In this document: positions 32,034 to 43,887 of the stretch, in pieces | How positions within the stretch are numbered: position 1 is the stretch's first letter | Layout: every line of letters starts with the position of its first letter | Assembly: GCA_004835665.1 (NCBI GenBank) | Contig: RBKR01000005.1 | Location: 1,674,001 to 1,738,000 of the forward strand | Source of the DNA: Phoma sp. XZ068 | Taxonomy: Eukaryota; Ascomycota; Dothideomycetes; Pleosporales; Didymellaceae | Direction of reading: 5' to 3' | Length of the DNA: 64,000 bases | Made by a program: the position numbers and the translations under genes | Notes under the pieces: generated by a model | The model's input: only the letters and a program-made list of their open reading frames with translations | What the model was told of the DNA's origin: nothing | Databases searched by the model: none

Positions 32034-32800
32034 ATGGCCTCTCTGATGCGTCCCACCGTCTTCCGCCAGGCGCCCGCCGCCTCTCAGCGCGTCATGTCCG
32101 CCTTTGTGCGCCCGAGCATTGCCATGGCCCAGTTCAAGCCCGCCTTCCAGAAGTCCGCACGGGTCGCCGCCTTTCACGCAACCTCGAGGAAGCAGATCCT
32201 CCCGCCGCTTCCCCAGACGATCATTGGAACCGCAAACGTAAATACGTCAGCATTTATGAAGCAAGCCCCACCTAACACTCGACACAGGAGCCCGTCCCCG
32301 TACCAAACCCCGATTACACCCACGGATCTTACCACTGGAGCTTTGAGAGGTGGGTAACAATCTTGCGTCTATTTGAGAAGCATTGCGCCCACACGGCCAA
32401 CATGCATCCACAAGGAAACGGGCTGGGTGGTGTAGCCGGATTTCTTTTCCGGCTACATGGCCAGCCCGGCGACAGGAACATCAAACCACAAATCCAGAGC
32501 TGACAGCACCCCAGAATCGTTTCCGCCGGCCTGATCCCTCTGACCGTCGCTCCCTTCGCCGCCGGCTCCCTGAACCCCGTCACCGACTCGATTCTCTGCG
32601 CGCTGCTCGTCATCCACTCGCACATTGGTTTCGAGGCCTGCATCATCGACTACTTCCCCAAGGCGCGCGTGCCCCTCGTCCGCAACCTCGCCATGTGGGC
32701 GCTCCGCGCAGGAACAGTCCTTTTGGGCGTTGCCCTGTACTCGTTTGAGACAAACGATGTTGGTGTTACAGAGGCTGTCCGCAGGCTCTGGACCGCGTAG
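32034..32800 (+). CDS. SDH4: Succinate dehydrogenase membrane anchor subunit (CybS/SDH4)
   Basis: Small membrane anchor of respiratory complex II, holding heme b and the ubiquinone site in the inner mitochondrial membrane. Exons 32034-32237, 32288-32349 and 32515-32800, about 183 residues. A basic presequence ends near AFHATSRKQ. Family signatures are GSYHWSFERIVSAGLIPLT, CALLVIHSHIGFEACIIDYF (heme His and quinone-site Asp-Tyr) and a final helix RNLAMWALRAGTVLLGVALY. Three membrane helices are visible. The second intron, 32350-32514, is 165 bp, much longer than the first (50 bp). It is divergent from MPP-beta. Confidence 0.95.
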
Positions 32801-34122
32801 AGCAAATCGTGAGAGGGGGGATGTTTGGATGCTTGGATGTTTCTAGGTGGAGCAGTTTCTTGTGAGGAATATATGTGATATTAGGAACCAATGAATATGC
32901 AAAGTTCAGTTCACAAGGGTGCTTCCAGATGCAGTATTGTCATTTAGCGTAATTCGAAGTGATCTACCTGCAAGAACCGTCTCTACGATCTGGAGCTATT
33001 GCATAGTCCCATGTCCCTCACAGCTCCGTGACCGAGTCTTCTCTCAACCATTGCGCAACCCGCTGACGCTCATTTTGAGTTACTATACAGATCCAACACC
33101 CATATCCCGATTGCACGAAGCGCTGAAAGCTCCCACATCGCCAGGACCACCGTAGTGCGCACTCTACTCGAGGCACCGTTAGATAAAGCCTCCCGTTTCC
33201 CTCTTCGTAGCGATCGCATCGGCGTTGGGCTCACAAGACCCTCGTGTCAATGACCGTTCAGTCCTTCGTGCACTCCATAATGTCGTCAGATGTGACGAGC
33301 GCTGACAGCTGCACACATACTATTTCTGTTGACATCTCTGCCTCACCCACAGCCATGTTTAGTGGACGTTGCATACCTCGACATGTGTTAGCAGGTAGCT
33401 CATACGTAGAAGGGAGCTGCATTCTACCTTGCGGTATTGTCGTACCGATGTTAAGGAATTATCAAGTTAAGACCATAACACGCTATTGCTGTGACGTTGA
33501 AAAAAGTATGGTAGAAGTAGTAGAATGATGGTGTCCACATGGACACCAAAACGTAATTGTAATCTTAGCACCTGAAGTAAGAAGAAAAGTCTTTAGCACA
33601 ATGCCCATGAACGCGAGGTCACTCTCACTTTCCCTTCCGGGCGCCAAAACATGAGTCTACAATGTCACCAATATCGAAACATCCCGAACCCGTACGAAGG
33701 AGACGATGATCCGCACTGTGAGAGGGGGAGAAGGGCTGGCGAAATCTACTTATACTTGAAAATCTTTTTTGGTAGCAACTGAAGGATTGTAGGAAACGGG
33801 ACATCTAGCTTTCGTGCACGAAGACACGCCACCGCCTGCGCAGAGGGAAATCGAGCCATAAACTCATCAGACATAACAGTCGAGGGGAATATCCAAGACC
33901 ATGTACCAAGGGCCGTACAAACTTGTAAGGGGGAGCGGGAACCGAAACGGTGTAAGATGTGATGACATGATGAAGATTTGGGAATCTAACGAAGAGCAAA
34001 AGCCCCTAGCACCGCCCTAGGGCACCTTCATGCCATTAGGACGACGAACCAGACATCGTTGTCCATACCAAACTGCACCACGGATTCCGTGCTTTTTTAC
34101 TTCATGTTGGTTATGACATAAT
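32801..34122. other. Convergent 3' intergenic region
   Basis: About 1.3 kb between the SDH4 and 14-3-3 3' ends. No gene is supported. It contains a perfect 9-bp inverted repeat at 33529-33548 (listed separately). Confidence 0.55.
33529..33548. repeat. Perfect inverted repeat, 9-bp arms
   Basis: TGGTGTCCA and TGGACACCA are separated by two bases. It lies between convergent 3' ends, so it could fold in either transcript if the 3' UTR reaches it. Confidence 0.6.
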
Positions 34123-35126
34123 CTATGCCTTGGCCTCAGCAGGTGCCTCGGCGCTGGCCTCAGCCTTGGGTGCCTCAGAAGCAGGCTCAGCAGCGGGCGC
34201 ATCGGCGGCGGGCTCGGCCTCGGAGGAGGTCCAGAGGGTCTGCAATGAGTTAGCGACAAGGAAGGTTTGCATGTTGGTTCGGTGGACATACCAGGTTGTC
34301 CCTCAGGAGCTGCATGATCAAGGTGGAGTCCTTGTAGCTCTCCTCAGACAGGGTGTCGAGCTCTGCATGCATGTCAGTGCCGTGTACACATTCTTCGGGA
34401 CTCTACTTACCAGCAATAGCATCGTCGAAAGCCTGCTTGGCCAGCTGGCAAGCCTGGTCGGGCGAGTTGAGGATCTCGTAGTAGAAAACGGAGAAGTTCA
34501 GGGCAAGACCAAGGCGGATGGGGTGAGTGGGGGCAAGGTTCTGGGCAGCGACCTCGGTGGCGGCCTTGTAAGCCTCGAGCGACTTGTCGGCGGAGGTCTT
34601 GCGCTTGTCACCGACGGCGAACTCGGCGAGGTAGCGGTGGTAGTCACCCTTCCTACAGGACAAACATGGTTAGCGAGGTAATGGGGCAGGCGCGCTGGTT
34701 CCATACATCTTGTGGTAGAAGACCTTGGACTCGCCGCTCTCAGCGGAGGGGATGAGGTGGCCGTCAAGGCACTCGAGGATGTCCTCGCAGATCTTGGCAA
34801 GCTCGGCCTCGATCTTCTGGCGGTAGTCCTTGATGAGGGCGACCTGGGTCTCGTTGCCCTTGGACTCCTCCTTCTGCTCAATCGAGGTGACGATTCTCCA
34901 TGAGGCACGGCGGGCACCGATGACGTTCTTGTAGGCGACGGACAGAAGGTTGCGCTCCTCGACACTGAGCTCTTGGTCTGCAGAGGCAACGGCCTTCATG
35001 TTCTCGACCATCTCTTCACATGTGGGTCAGCCTGCATATTCGCAGCGTCCTAGGAATGAGCTTACCCTCATAGCGCTCGGCCTGCTCGGCCAGCTTGGCC
35101 AGGTAGACGGAATCCTCGTAACCCAT
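34123..35126 (-). CDS. 14-3-3 protein
   Basis: Dimeric phosphoserine/threonine-binding adaptor of the cytosol and nucleus, equivalent to yeast BMH1/BMH2. Five exons: 35126-35066, 35013-34707, 34652-34411, 34362-34292 and 34239-34123, about 265 residues. It begins MGYEDSVYLAKLAEQAERYE and has RNLLSVAYKNVIGARRASWR and YKDSTLIMQLLRDNLTLW, the two family signatures. Basic and Tyr residues of the phosphopeptide pocket (in ARRASWR and GDYHRYLAEF) are kept. The C-terminal tail is Ala/Glu/Pro-rich and acidic, as in fungal 14-3-3s. Coding introns are 52, 54, 48 and 52 bp; a 487-bp intron is inferred in the 5' UTR. It is divergent from the ATPase inhibitor gene. Confidence 0.97.
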
Positions 35127-35140
35127 TGTGAAGTGAAGAT

Positions 35141-35627
35141 CTGCAAGATTTGATGGTTAGCAAAATTGAGCTGATGCGCAGCGCGCAAGTTTCGGAGCAT
35201 TGGGCGGTCGCAGGTGCCCAGCCAGCTGTTCAGCCTCTCAGTGTGCGCCGCCGCGCGAGTTGCTGGCTGCGATTATCGTAGAGCGTCCACAGACCGCTGC
35301 GAGGGCGGATTGCAAATGGGGCCCCGGCGCAACGCATGTCGCGGCGCCCATTGCGTGCGCTGACGTCGGACTCAGACATGGCGGTGGAGAGCGAAAGGAG
35401 GGGTGGCTTGTGCGGTGCAATCCGCTACCACCACAAGGCCTGTACCCCATTGCAATGCCGGCAACGACTGCGACGGCGACGTTCGAAGCGACGATACTCG
35501 AGGCGGACGCTGTTCTGATGGCGCTGGCTGGCTGCCCGGCAGGCAGTTGTTGGGATAGTGTAGGGCGCAGCTCGTTTCACACATGATCGGCGCTAGACGA
35601 GGCGACGAGAGGAGGGCAGATACTTAC
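35141..35627 (-). other. Probable 5' UTR intron of the 14-3-3 gene
   Basis: On the minus strand a consensus GTAAGT donor begins at 35627, after a pyrimidine-rich leader. A GCTAAC branch site is followed by TTGCAG ending at 35141, only 14 bases before the start codon. At 487 bp this is roughly ten times the coding introns of the gene. Confidence 0.65.
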
Positions 35628-36602
35628 GAAAGACGGTGAAGTGGGAGTTGTGAAGTTGGAGTTGGGAGGTGTGTGGGGAGAAGGTGGCGTTGGGTAAGAC
35701 GGTGGTGTTGATGTGGAGGACTTCGACTTGAGTGTTTATCAGGGTTGAGGGGGAGGGAAGAACGCCCGACCGCGCGCTAAGTCCCGTGGACGATCTTTCG
35801 ATCTTCACGCAGCCCAGAACATCATTTGAGCTTGCAGTGAGCTGCTTTGACAGTAGTAATGTCTGTCGCTTCTGAAAAGCCTGACCTTCTCTTCTACTCT
35901 TTGCACTAGATAGCACTGTGTGTGGTCGTTCTGTTTGCTGCCTGCACATCGTGGCCTTGTACCCTGCCCCGCGTTGCCCTCCGCTGTACCAGCTCCGAGC
36001 CATGTGCAACAGTTGTTGGGCAGCGCGTTGCTGCTTTTGAGCTTATCTTCACCATCGTCTCACACTGAATGGTGGCGCTGCAGCACGAGAAGGTTGCATA
36101 CAGCTGTAGCATAGCTTATAGGGGTGGCTGCACCTTCCACATATTGGGTACATTGAATGGCAGGACCGCTGTGTACCGTACCAATTTCCACCACCCAGAC
36201 GATGACATACTTCGACTCTGCAAGCACATCAAGCCCTTACTTCACCACATGCACCTATAAGCCGCTGCTTGACACATTTGCAATCAGACCTGTAGACACG
36301 TGCGAACAGCAAATCTCCGCATCAGCATGAACCTGAGCATGACAGAATGAGCCTGACAGCACGCAATTTCCAGTGTCGCTCTCTGGTCCGACTCTAGCCT
36401 ACCAGGCAGCCTGGTCTGCTGTTCGGAGTCGATCTCACGTGCAGCTCGATTCGATTAGCTCCGTCCCCAAATGACGACGGTTCACAGCTCGCGCCAAGCC
36501 ATAGCTTCCAACCGTGCATTCAGTCACTCCACCTAGTCTTCCATCCAAACAGGCTACCAGACAATCTCTCATCGATCAATTACCTACAAACCACACTCCA
36601 CA
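35628..36602. promoter_or_regulatory. Divergent promoter of 14-3-3 and ATPase inhibitor
   Basis: About 975 bp. The left part is a C/T-rich (coding sense) leader for the 14-3-3 mRNA. The right end is the leader of the inhibitor gene. No coding gene is supported. Confidence 0.5.
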
Positions 36603-37113
36603 ATGTTCCGCACATCCATCATCAAGAGCGCGCGCGCCGTCGCTGCCCCCCGCTACTTCTCCGCTTCTGCTCTCCGCATGGCTGAGGGTGCTACCGGCTC
36701 TGGTGTCTCCAGGCCGACCGGCTCTGCTGGAGGGTCAGTTCACGTCCTACCCTCAATTGTACATGTGCATGGGTAGAAAGCTAACTAAATTACAGTGACG
36801 CATTCACCAAGCGCGAGGCCGCCGCTGAGGAGCTCTACATCCGCCAGGAAGAGAAGGCCAAGTACGATTGAATCACTTCTCTGTACCCCACAAACAATGG
36901 AGGATACAATTGGCAGCGACAGAGCATAGCTTACGTTTGTACAGGCTCCTCGCCATCAAGGAGAAGCTCAAGGCGCAGAGGCAGCACATCGAGGACCTCG
37001 ACAAGCACATGTCAGTACCCACTCTCTCGAGCAGTGATCGAAGCATACTGACAAATAACAGCGACGATGTCATCAAGGAGGGCGAGTCGTCCGGTCAGGG
37101 CGAGCAGAAGTAA
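36603..37113 (+). CDS. INH1: Mitochondrial F1F0-ATPase inhibitor (IF1 family)
   Basis: Matrix protein that blocks ATP hydrolysis by the F1 motor when the membrane potential collapses. Four small exons, 36603-36733, 36796-36861, 36945-37010 and 37062-37113, about 104 residues. The N-terminal presequence is basic and Ser/Ala-rich (MFRTSIIKSARAVAAPRYF). The mature part has the inhibitory segment DAFTKREAAAEELYIRQEE and a coiled-coil tail LLAIKEKLKAQRQHIEDLDK, as in yeast Inh1. Introns are 62, 83 and 51 bp. Confidence 0.92.
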
Positions 37114-37480
37114 GCACTCAGTGCGATTCTTTTGTCCCAGTTCTTTCTGTTAGATATATACTGTAGAATGCGTCGGGCTGACCTCTCGGTCTCGTACAGC
37201 TATTGAATGAACACATCGAAACAGACAAAACAAGCCACAGTCCTTCGACTGTCGAACGGCGATCGATTCGTAAGCCTGCATCTGCAGCACCTCTACCCAC
37301 GCGCCAAGGCCTCAATATACTGCTTGCATGATGATCTTTTTGATTTTGACTTTTGTCCCTTGCTTTCATCCATTCCTTTGAGCGTGTACATACGAGCAGA
37401 TGTATGCAGTATGCAGTCAATGATCCAAGCAAACATTGGACTTCGTGCTATATTCTTCAAATGCATCAACCAGTGCATAT
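37114..37480. other. Convergent 3' intergenic region
   Basis: 367 bp between the 3' ends of the inhibitor and amidase genes. Nothing else is seen. Confidence 0.5.
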
Positions 37481-39317
37481 CTACGCAGCCTTCAACACAT
37501 CAACCCAAGCCTCAGGTCTCAACTTCCCACCCGCATATCCCTCATGCAGCCACTTCTCACCATCAAACCCAAACTCAATCAGCGCATCCTCACTACCCCA
37601 CTCACCCTGTCCACTCAGTCCAATCGGCACTTTACCCTTGCCCTTGCCCTTGACACCATCTACATACCCCACGGGGAATTGAATGCACGGAACACCTGTA
37701 AAGTTCGCAAGCCACACATACTCCATGTTCTTGAGCTGCATATTGGCATTCGACATGCCGTGCGCCAAATCCGCCTCTTCAATAGGCCACCCTGCATTAG
37801 GAGTTGTCGGGGTGACGATGATAAGGCCTGGGTGTTGCTTGAAGAGGTAGGCGAGGTGCTCCATGATGATGTTACGGACGCGTTGCGCGAGCAGGAAGTC
37901 AGTCGCGGGCGTCTGGCGGGCCACGCTCATGAGGATCCTGTTTGCGGGGGTGAGCTCGTAGATCGATGTCTTGTGGCCGGCTGCGCCTTCTGCGAGGATA
38001 GTCATGGCGTGGGCGAGCTGGCCTTGGTGGAGTAGGGGGATCGTGATGTCGATTACTTGGTACCCGAGTTCGGATTGGAGGTACTGCAGGGCTGTGTGAC
38101 ATGCTTCTTGGACTGGAGGGTCGGCGCGGTCGAACCAGGGCTTGTAGATGCCGAGGACCTTGTTGCGAGGTCCTGTCAGGGCTCTTGGTGGGCTGAACTC
38201 AGACGATGGGTAGTTGGTGGGGTCTGGCTGCGCGAGGACACGGTAGGAAACCTCAAGGTCTGCCATGCTGCTCGCCAGAGGTCCTCGCACCGTGACTGAC
38301 TTCCCAGCGTTTGCCATTGGGGCCGTGGACACTCGGTTGTGAGAAGTTTTGAGGCCATAGAGACCGCAGTAGTTGGACGGGATGCGGACTGAACCTCCAC
38401 CATCTGAGCCGATGGCAAAGGGAACAAGACCAGCTGCCACTGCAGACGCCGCACCGCCAGATGAGCCTCCAGTGTAGTATTGCTCGTGGTAAGGGTTCAA
38501 AGGTGTGCCCCAAATCGGATTGTTGTTCGTAGTATCCATGCCCAGTTCATGCATGGTGAGCTTTCCAACCAGGACAGCTCCTTGCTCTTCAACCTTCTTC
38601 ACACACCAACTCGTCTCTGCCTCGTGCTCTTTGCCGTTGGTATAGTCATGACTGGTGCCGATGTACCTCTTGTAGCCCTTGACCTCAAGATCATCTTTGA
38701 CTGCGAAAGGAACACCATCCAATATGCTCAGCGGCTTTCCAGCCTTCCACCTTCTGGTCGAAGCCTCTGCCGCTTGCTGAACAAGCTCTACCGGACCAGG
38801 CATGAACGAGGTGGAGTGACGCGAACGCTGCGCAACATCTCTGCGGATGAGCGGCAGTAGAGTCTCTACGATCTCGGTAGGTGTGTGTGTGCCATTCTTA
38901 TAGGCATTGTGGAAGTCGGCGACCGAGTAGAAGCGGTCTTTCGCATGTGTGGACGTGACTCGCAGTTCGTTCACGTTGTCGGGTAGGCTAGGTGCGCCAT
39001 CGCTAGTTGCTGATACTGGAATTACGGTCGGATCGTATCGAGGGTCTATGCCATCAAGCTCCTTGAGGCTGCGCAGCGAGCTAAAGCCTGCGTTGCTCCA
39101 GAGCAGGTATGGCAATCCAGGTACGGCGGCGACGCTATGTCTGTAAGTACATGTTGTAAACTGGTATATTTCAGACTAACAGGCTCCCGAGGAAGTTCAG
39201 AGGTGTGCCTTTGATCACTGGGTTCTTGGCTGGGGGTGGGGATGTGTAAGGAGCTTCGCGGGAGATTGGCGTGGGGTAATTCAAGAATCGCGCCGCAGCT
39301 TTATCGTTGTTCGACAT
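37481..39317 (-). CDS. Amidase signature family hydrolase
   Basis: Two exons, 39317-39181 and 39140-37481, about 598 residues, with an unusually short 40-bp intron. The Ser-cisSer-Lys triad is present: Lys in GVPFAVKDDLE, the cis-Ser in TGGSSGGAASAVAAG, and the nucleophile Ser in GSDGGGSVRIPSNYCGLYG. Length and layout fit fungal amidases related to acetamidase, fatty-acid amide hydrolase or indoleacetamide hydrolase; the substrate cannot be chosen from sequence. There is no signal peptide, so it is probably cytosolic. The spliced N-terminus reads NFLGSLHSVAAVPGLPYLLW, which supports the exon joint. Confidence 0.9.
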
Positions 39318-39807
39318 GATCGTGCTGTATTCAGTGTGCAACTCTGTCTGCTGCAGAATTGATTTCCCTTTTAAGTTCCTCGATTCTCCGAGAGCTCCGG
39401 TCGTTGTCGAAGTGCTTAGAGACCTGCGCTGCGCTACGAGGTTGTACCTAGGTTAAGAATACACATGTGACGGCGGGACGATCATAGACACGACGCCACA
39501 GACTGAACAAGCTCATATGCCACGAATGTTAAGAATATAATTTGCTTTTCAACGCTAAGTCCATGCTCCAAATGTATCGCACTACAGCACGATAGATTTA
39601 AGTAATACATTCAAACGCGCTTGCGACAGTACGCTGCGCTGATGCTCCATTCATTCGGGATTCCCAAAGCTTGGTCCCGCATACAGAGGAGTGTTTTTAG
39701 GGTGTTCTGAGAGCAAAGACACCGGAGGCTGAAGCTGCGCGGATAGAACCGCGTCAGCAATGCCTGCGACGGTATTAGGCGCGGCTGCTCGGTGGTCCAC
39801 CTGCCAT
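39318..39807. other. Intergenic region upstream of the amidase
   Basis: 490 bp with the amidase promoter and the 3' region of the Bap31-like gene. No gene is seen. Confidence 0.5.
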
Positions 39808-40674
39808 CTACTGTTTGCCAGAGACCTGATCGCCCATGCGGTTGTACTCCTTCTGCATGTTCTCAACCTGCTTCTTCAGGTTCTCCATGTCGCGGTCCTT
39901 GGCAGCGAGCTCGTTCTTGAGCTTGCCAACTTCGCCAGCGCCGCCCTGAACGTCCTTGAGGGAAGAGCCCTTCTTGGTGCCAGTCTCACCCTTGTATGTC
40001 TTGAGCTCCTCCTCGAGACGGAGGACATCGAGGATCATGACGTAGGTGCGGTTGAGGATGAGGGAGAGGAACAGGGTGAAACCGCAAAGGTACATGTTGC
40101 GTTGGGAGTAGAACTTGCGGGCCTGGACTTCCATGCGCTCGATGCCACCAAGGCTAGCTTGTCTGAAAAGCTTGTTAGCTGTTGTTGTTGATTCAGAATG
40201 TATGATAACCTACCCTCCCTGCTGGTTGTTGCCGCCGAAGCTAGACAGCTCGACCTGGACGCGGTAGACACGGTTGACGCTGTCTACAAAGAGAATGAGA
40301 ATGAAGATGAACGTGATCTATGCCCAATTAAAAATAGCTCCTGCAATGTAGAATAAGCTAACATACCTTCATGCCATATTGGAGCTTGGCGATTATGGGG
40401 CTCTCAGAGATGAACGTGAAGAGCTTGCGGCGCCATGTGAACGGCAGAGGTACGATGAGAGCGCAGAAGATGAGCATCTCCGTCACCAAGAGGAGGAAGA
40501 CCTGGAAGAGCAAAAGTAAGCACATGCCATGTTGGGGATTCGGCGGAGGGGTGTGGAAAGGACACGCGAGTGCTGTAGAGCGAGGGTCCGCCATTGCTGC
40601 GTCTGTGCATGGCACCTGATGCCTAAATATCTCTGTCAAATATGACAACTTACAAGACTGTAGTAGAGCGTCAT
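39808..40674 (-). CDS. Bap31-like ER membrane protein
   Basis: ER membrane protein of the Bap31/Bap29 (yeast Yet1-3) family, a chaperone or sorting factor for membrane proteins leaving the ER. Exons 40674-40654, 40501-40367, 40317-40214 and 40162-39808, about 204 residues. Exon 1 encodes only MTLYYSL. Three membrane helices are visible: VFLLLVTEMLIFCALIVPLP, ITFIFILILFVDSVNRVYRV and YLCGFTLFLSLILNRTYVMI. The RNMYLCGFTLFLSLIL region is characteristic of the family. A cytosolic coiled coil rich in Lys/Glu follows (LKNELAAKDRDMENLKKQVE). The C-terminus is SGKQ, not a classic KKxx. Introns are 152, 49 and 51 bp. Confidence 0.92.
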
Positions 40675-41058
40675 TGTTGCAACGTAGCTCTGTTGTCACA
40701 GGGGCAGAGTTGTCGGTGTAGTTGCGGGGTCGTGTGCAACGGGATGCACGGAAGGTAGAGAAAAGGTGTTCGGTGGGTTCCCTGGGGAAGATCGAAGCTT
40801 GATTATAGCTGGAGATGTTGTGGGTGGAAGGGGAAGAAGGTTGAAGAGGAACGCGACGCAGGATTGTATCCTGTGTGCCTAGCTTGTGACGTAGCAGAGA
40901 ACTGGCGCATGTGCTCGAGACCAGCCCATGGGGCTAGACCGCTTTAAGCAAAGCCTACTTTCACTTTTGTCAAATTATCTCATCCAGTTGCGAAGGCACG
41001 ATCACCAACATTATTTGAGAGTTCAACGTGCAGCAATATTTCATTAATATCAGCTGCA
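40675..41058. promoter_or_regulatory. Divergent promoter of Bap31-like gene and DUS3
   Basis: 384 bp separate the two start codons. No specific site is claimed. Confidence 0.5.
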
Positions 41059-43281
41059 ATGGACGGTGGAAATGTCGAGAGCTTGTCTGGTCAGCCATTG
41101 CCTGGTGCGACCATTCCATTGGACTCCAATGGCGCGCACAGCGGCGACGGTGAGATGAAGAAACGAGCGAGAAGCAATACCCCCAACAATGAAGCTACTG
41201 AAGGTGTTTCGAAGCGCCAGAAGGGTGTTGCGCCCATCAAAGCAGAGTCAGTTGTGTAGCTGGGTATAATATCCTTAAATGCTAACTTTGATAGATACTT
41301 GATTCACCGCACTGACGCAAAAGCTGAGACAAAGGACGCAGTCGTTGATGATGATGCTGCTGAAGCTGCTGACGATCGTTACCACAAGGGTGATGCGCGC
41401 GATGGTGGAGGTAAAGGAAAGAAAGACAAGAAAAACAACAAAAAGCAAAAAGGTGGGCAGAACACCAGCCGGACATTCGGTAGCTCTCGCGACAAACTTC
41501 CTCTCTGTGGAACTCGGATGCTCAGCAATGAATTCTCTCCGAAAGAATGCGGCTTTGGCGACAAGTGCAGGTTCGAACACGACCTTCGCAAGTATCTGAA
41601 GGAAGGCCGCCGTGAGGACCTTACTACGTTTAACGGCAAGTGCCCAATTCACGAAGTCAAAGGATACTGCCATCTCGGCTGGAAGTGCCGATTCGTTGGC
41701 AGCCACTCCAAGGAGCGTGACACTGAAGACGGCAGGAAAGAGTTGGTTTTGATTGAAGATTCCGAGCGCACATCAACAATGGTGAACCTCGAAGACGAGG
41801 TTGATGTAGCGAACGTGGTGTCTAAAGATGTCAAGATTGGTCTCGCAAAGCGAAAGATCCAAACGCCCCGCTCGGACCAGTATATGAAGTGGATCGATTC
41901 GAACAAAGACAACGAACGTGCTATGTTCGATTCTGCAGCAGGCGATAACGAAGCGTTGAAAGAAGAAAAAGAAGCCCGAAGAGCAGAATTTGTGGAAGCG
42001 CCCTTCAGACCATCGGAGAAGCGCAGATTGTACTATGGACCAGAAACACCAAGTCTGGCACCCCTCACTACCCAAGGAAACATGCCTTACCGCAGGCTGT
42101 GTGTAGATCTTGGGTGCCAGATAACATGGAGCGAAATGGCTATGGGCATGCCTCTGATCCAGGGTGAAAGAGGCGAATGGGCGCTCATGAAGGCACACGA
42201 GTCCGAGATTAGCCCGCCAAATTTCCTCCAGAAGAACACAGTCGTTCAAGGATACGACAATGCCAGCGACATGAAATTTGGCGCTCAGATTGCGGCAAAC
42301 AAGCCATGGCTGGCTGCGAAGACGGTTGAGGTCTTGACTGACCATTGCCCCAAGCTCCGAGCCATTGATTTGAACTGCGGATGCCCCATCAATCTTGTGT
42401 GCGAGAAAGGTGCCGGTTCCGCTTTGCTCGATCAAGATTCCAAACTCGAAAGCATCCTGCGCGGCATGGCGTATGTGTCGAAAGAGACACCTATTACAGT
42501 CAAGATCCGCATGGGCACAAAAGACAACAACCCCACTGCCACAAAATTGATCAAGCGCCTTGTCCTTGGCGGCTATGAAGCTGTCCAGTCTGGAAAAGGT
42601 ACTTCTGGTATTGCGGCCATCACACTTCACGGCAGGAGCAAGCAGCAGCGCTATTCCAGGAGTGCGGACTGGTCATACATCGCTGAATGCGCATCACTCA
42701 TCAAGCGCCTCAAAAGTGAGAAAGACGCACGAACAGACACGATCGCAGAAGCTGATCCTCGTGATCTTGCCAACGGCGGTCAAGTGTACTTCGTCGGTAA
42801 CGGCGACTGCTACTCCCATGAGGACTACTATCAAAACATCCAAAACTCTGGTGTCGACTCTGTCTTGATTGGCCGCGGCGCACTGATCAAGCCATGGATC
42901 TTCGAAGAAATTGAGAAGGGCCAGTACCTCGACAAGTCCGCAACGGAACGTCTGACCTACATTGAGAAGTTCGCCAAATATGGTCTGCAGACCTGGGGTT
43001 CCGATGAGATGGGTATCGGCACGACCCGTCGTTTCTTGCTTGAATGGCTCAGCTTCGCTCACCGCTATGTACCCGTGGGCTTGTTGGAGCACCTGCCACC
43101 CAACATTCAGGACCGACCGCCGAGATTCAAGGGTAGGGATGACTTGGAGACATTGATGGCCAGTGAGAACTACAAGGACTGGATCAAGCTCTCCGAGATG
43201 TTCCTTGGTCCTGCACACCCGAACTTCAAGTTCGAGCCCAAGCACAAGTCCAATGCTTACGATATTGAGGCGGAAGGCTGA
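41059..43281 (+). CDS. DUS3: tRNA-dihydrouridine(47) synthase, DUS3
   Basis: FMN enzyme that reduces uridine 47 in the variable loop of cytoplasmic tRNAs. Exons 41059-41246 and 41295-43281 (48-bp intron), about 724 residues. After a basic N-terminal region rich in Lys and Asp lie two CCCH zinc fingers (ECGFGDKCRFEHD and CPIHEVKGYCHLGWKC), typical of Dus3. The TIM-barrel starts at LAPLTTQGNMPYRRLC. AIDLNCGCPINLVCEKGAGS carries the GCP loop with the catalytic Cys, then TPITVKIRMG, ITLHGRSKQQRYS (tRNA/FMN contacts) and VLIGRGALIKPWIF. The C-terminal helical domain contains RFLLEWLSFAHRYVPVGLLE. The family match is full length. Confidence 0.96.
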
Positions 43282-43887
43282 GCGGGGATATGCCAAGTAC
43301 AGTCCTGCGCTCACACTGATTCCATGTACCTTTCTTGCGAAAATGTCACTAGCATTAATCGAATCGATTTTCGATAAAAAAGAGAACCTTTCTGAGATCC
43401 CTCGTTTTGAATACTCGCGATGACCTTTTTGTCAACTCTAGATGATGCATATCCTTAAACTTGTATCCCATATTTCGATTTGAACTTCAACATCGGTTTT
43501 GAATTGCACTAGCAGAGGGGTGTTCTCGTAGACATCAAAGTCGTGCAATACAATGCTAATTCAAGCGTTCGTTTTGTGCTCTCAAATAGATATGATTCCA
43601 TGAAGACGTTAAAACCAATCCAACGTGACAACTTCTCAGACAAGCATATTCGGCATGCTAGCGATAATGTTTGCCCAGACACTTCCAGCCTCATGTTTTT
43701 GTGATGTCGTCACAGCCGTATTTAGCGCTAGCGCAACCAAAACCCTGGACGCCTCGGAAACCTAGACAGCGTCGCATACCTGCATTAAGCTCATTGTCCA
43801 CGTGAGCACCATTTACACCAAGAGAGGCGCGTGGGGTACCTCTTGACATTGTCATTTTCGTACATTTGCCGGCTAGAAGATACAGCC
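43282..43887. other. Intergenic region, DUS3 to acid phosphatase
   Basis: 606 bp between two plus-strand genes. No other gene is seen. Confidence 0.5.
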
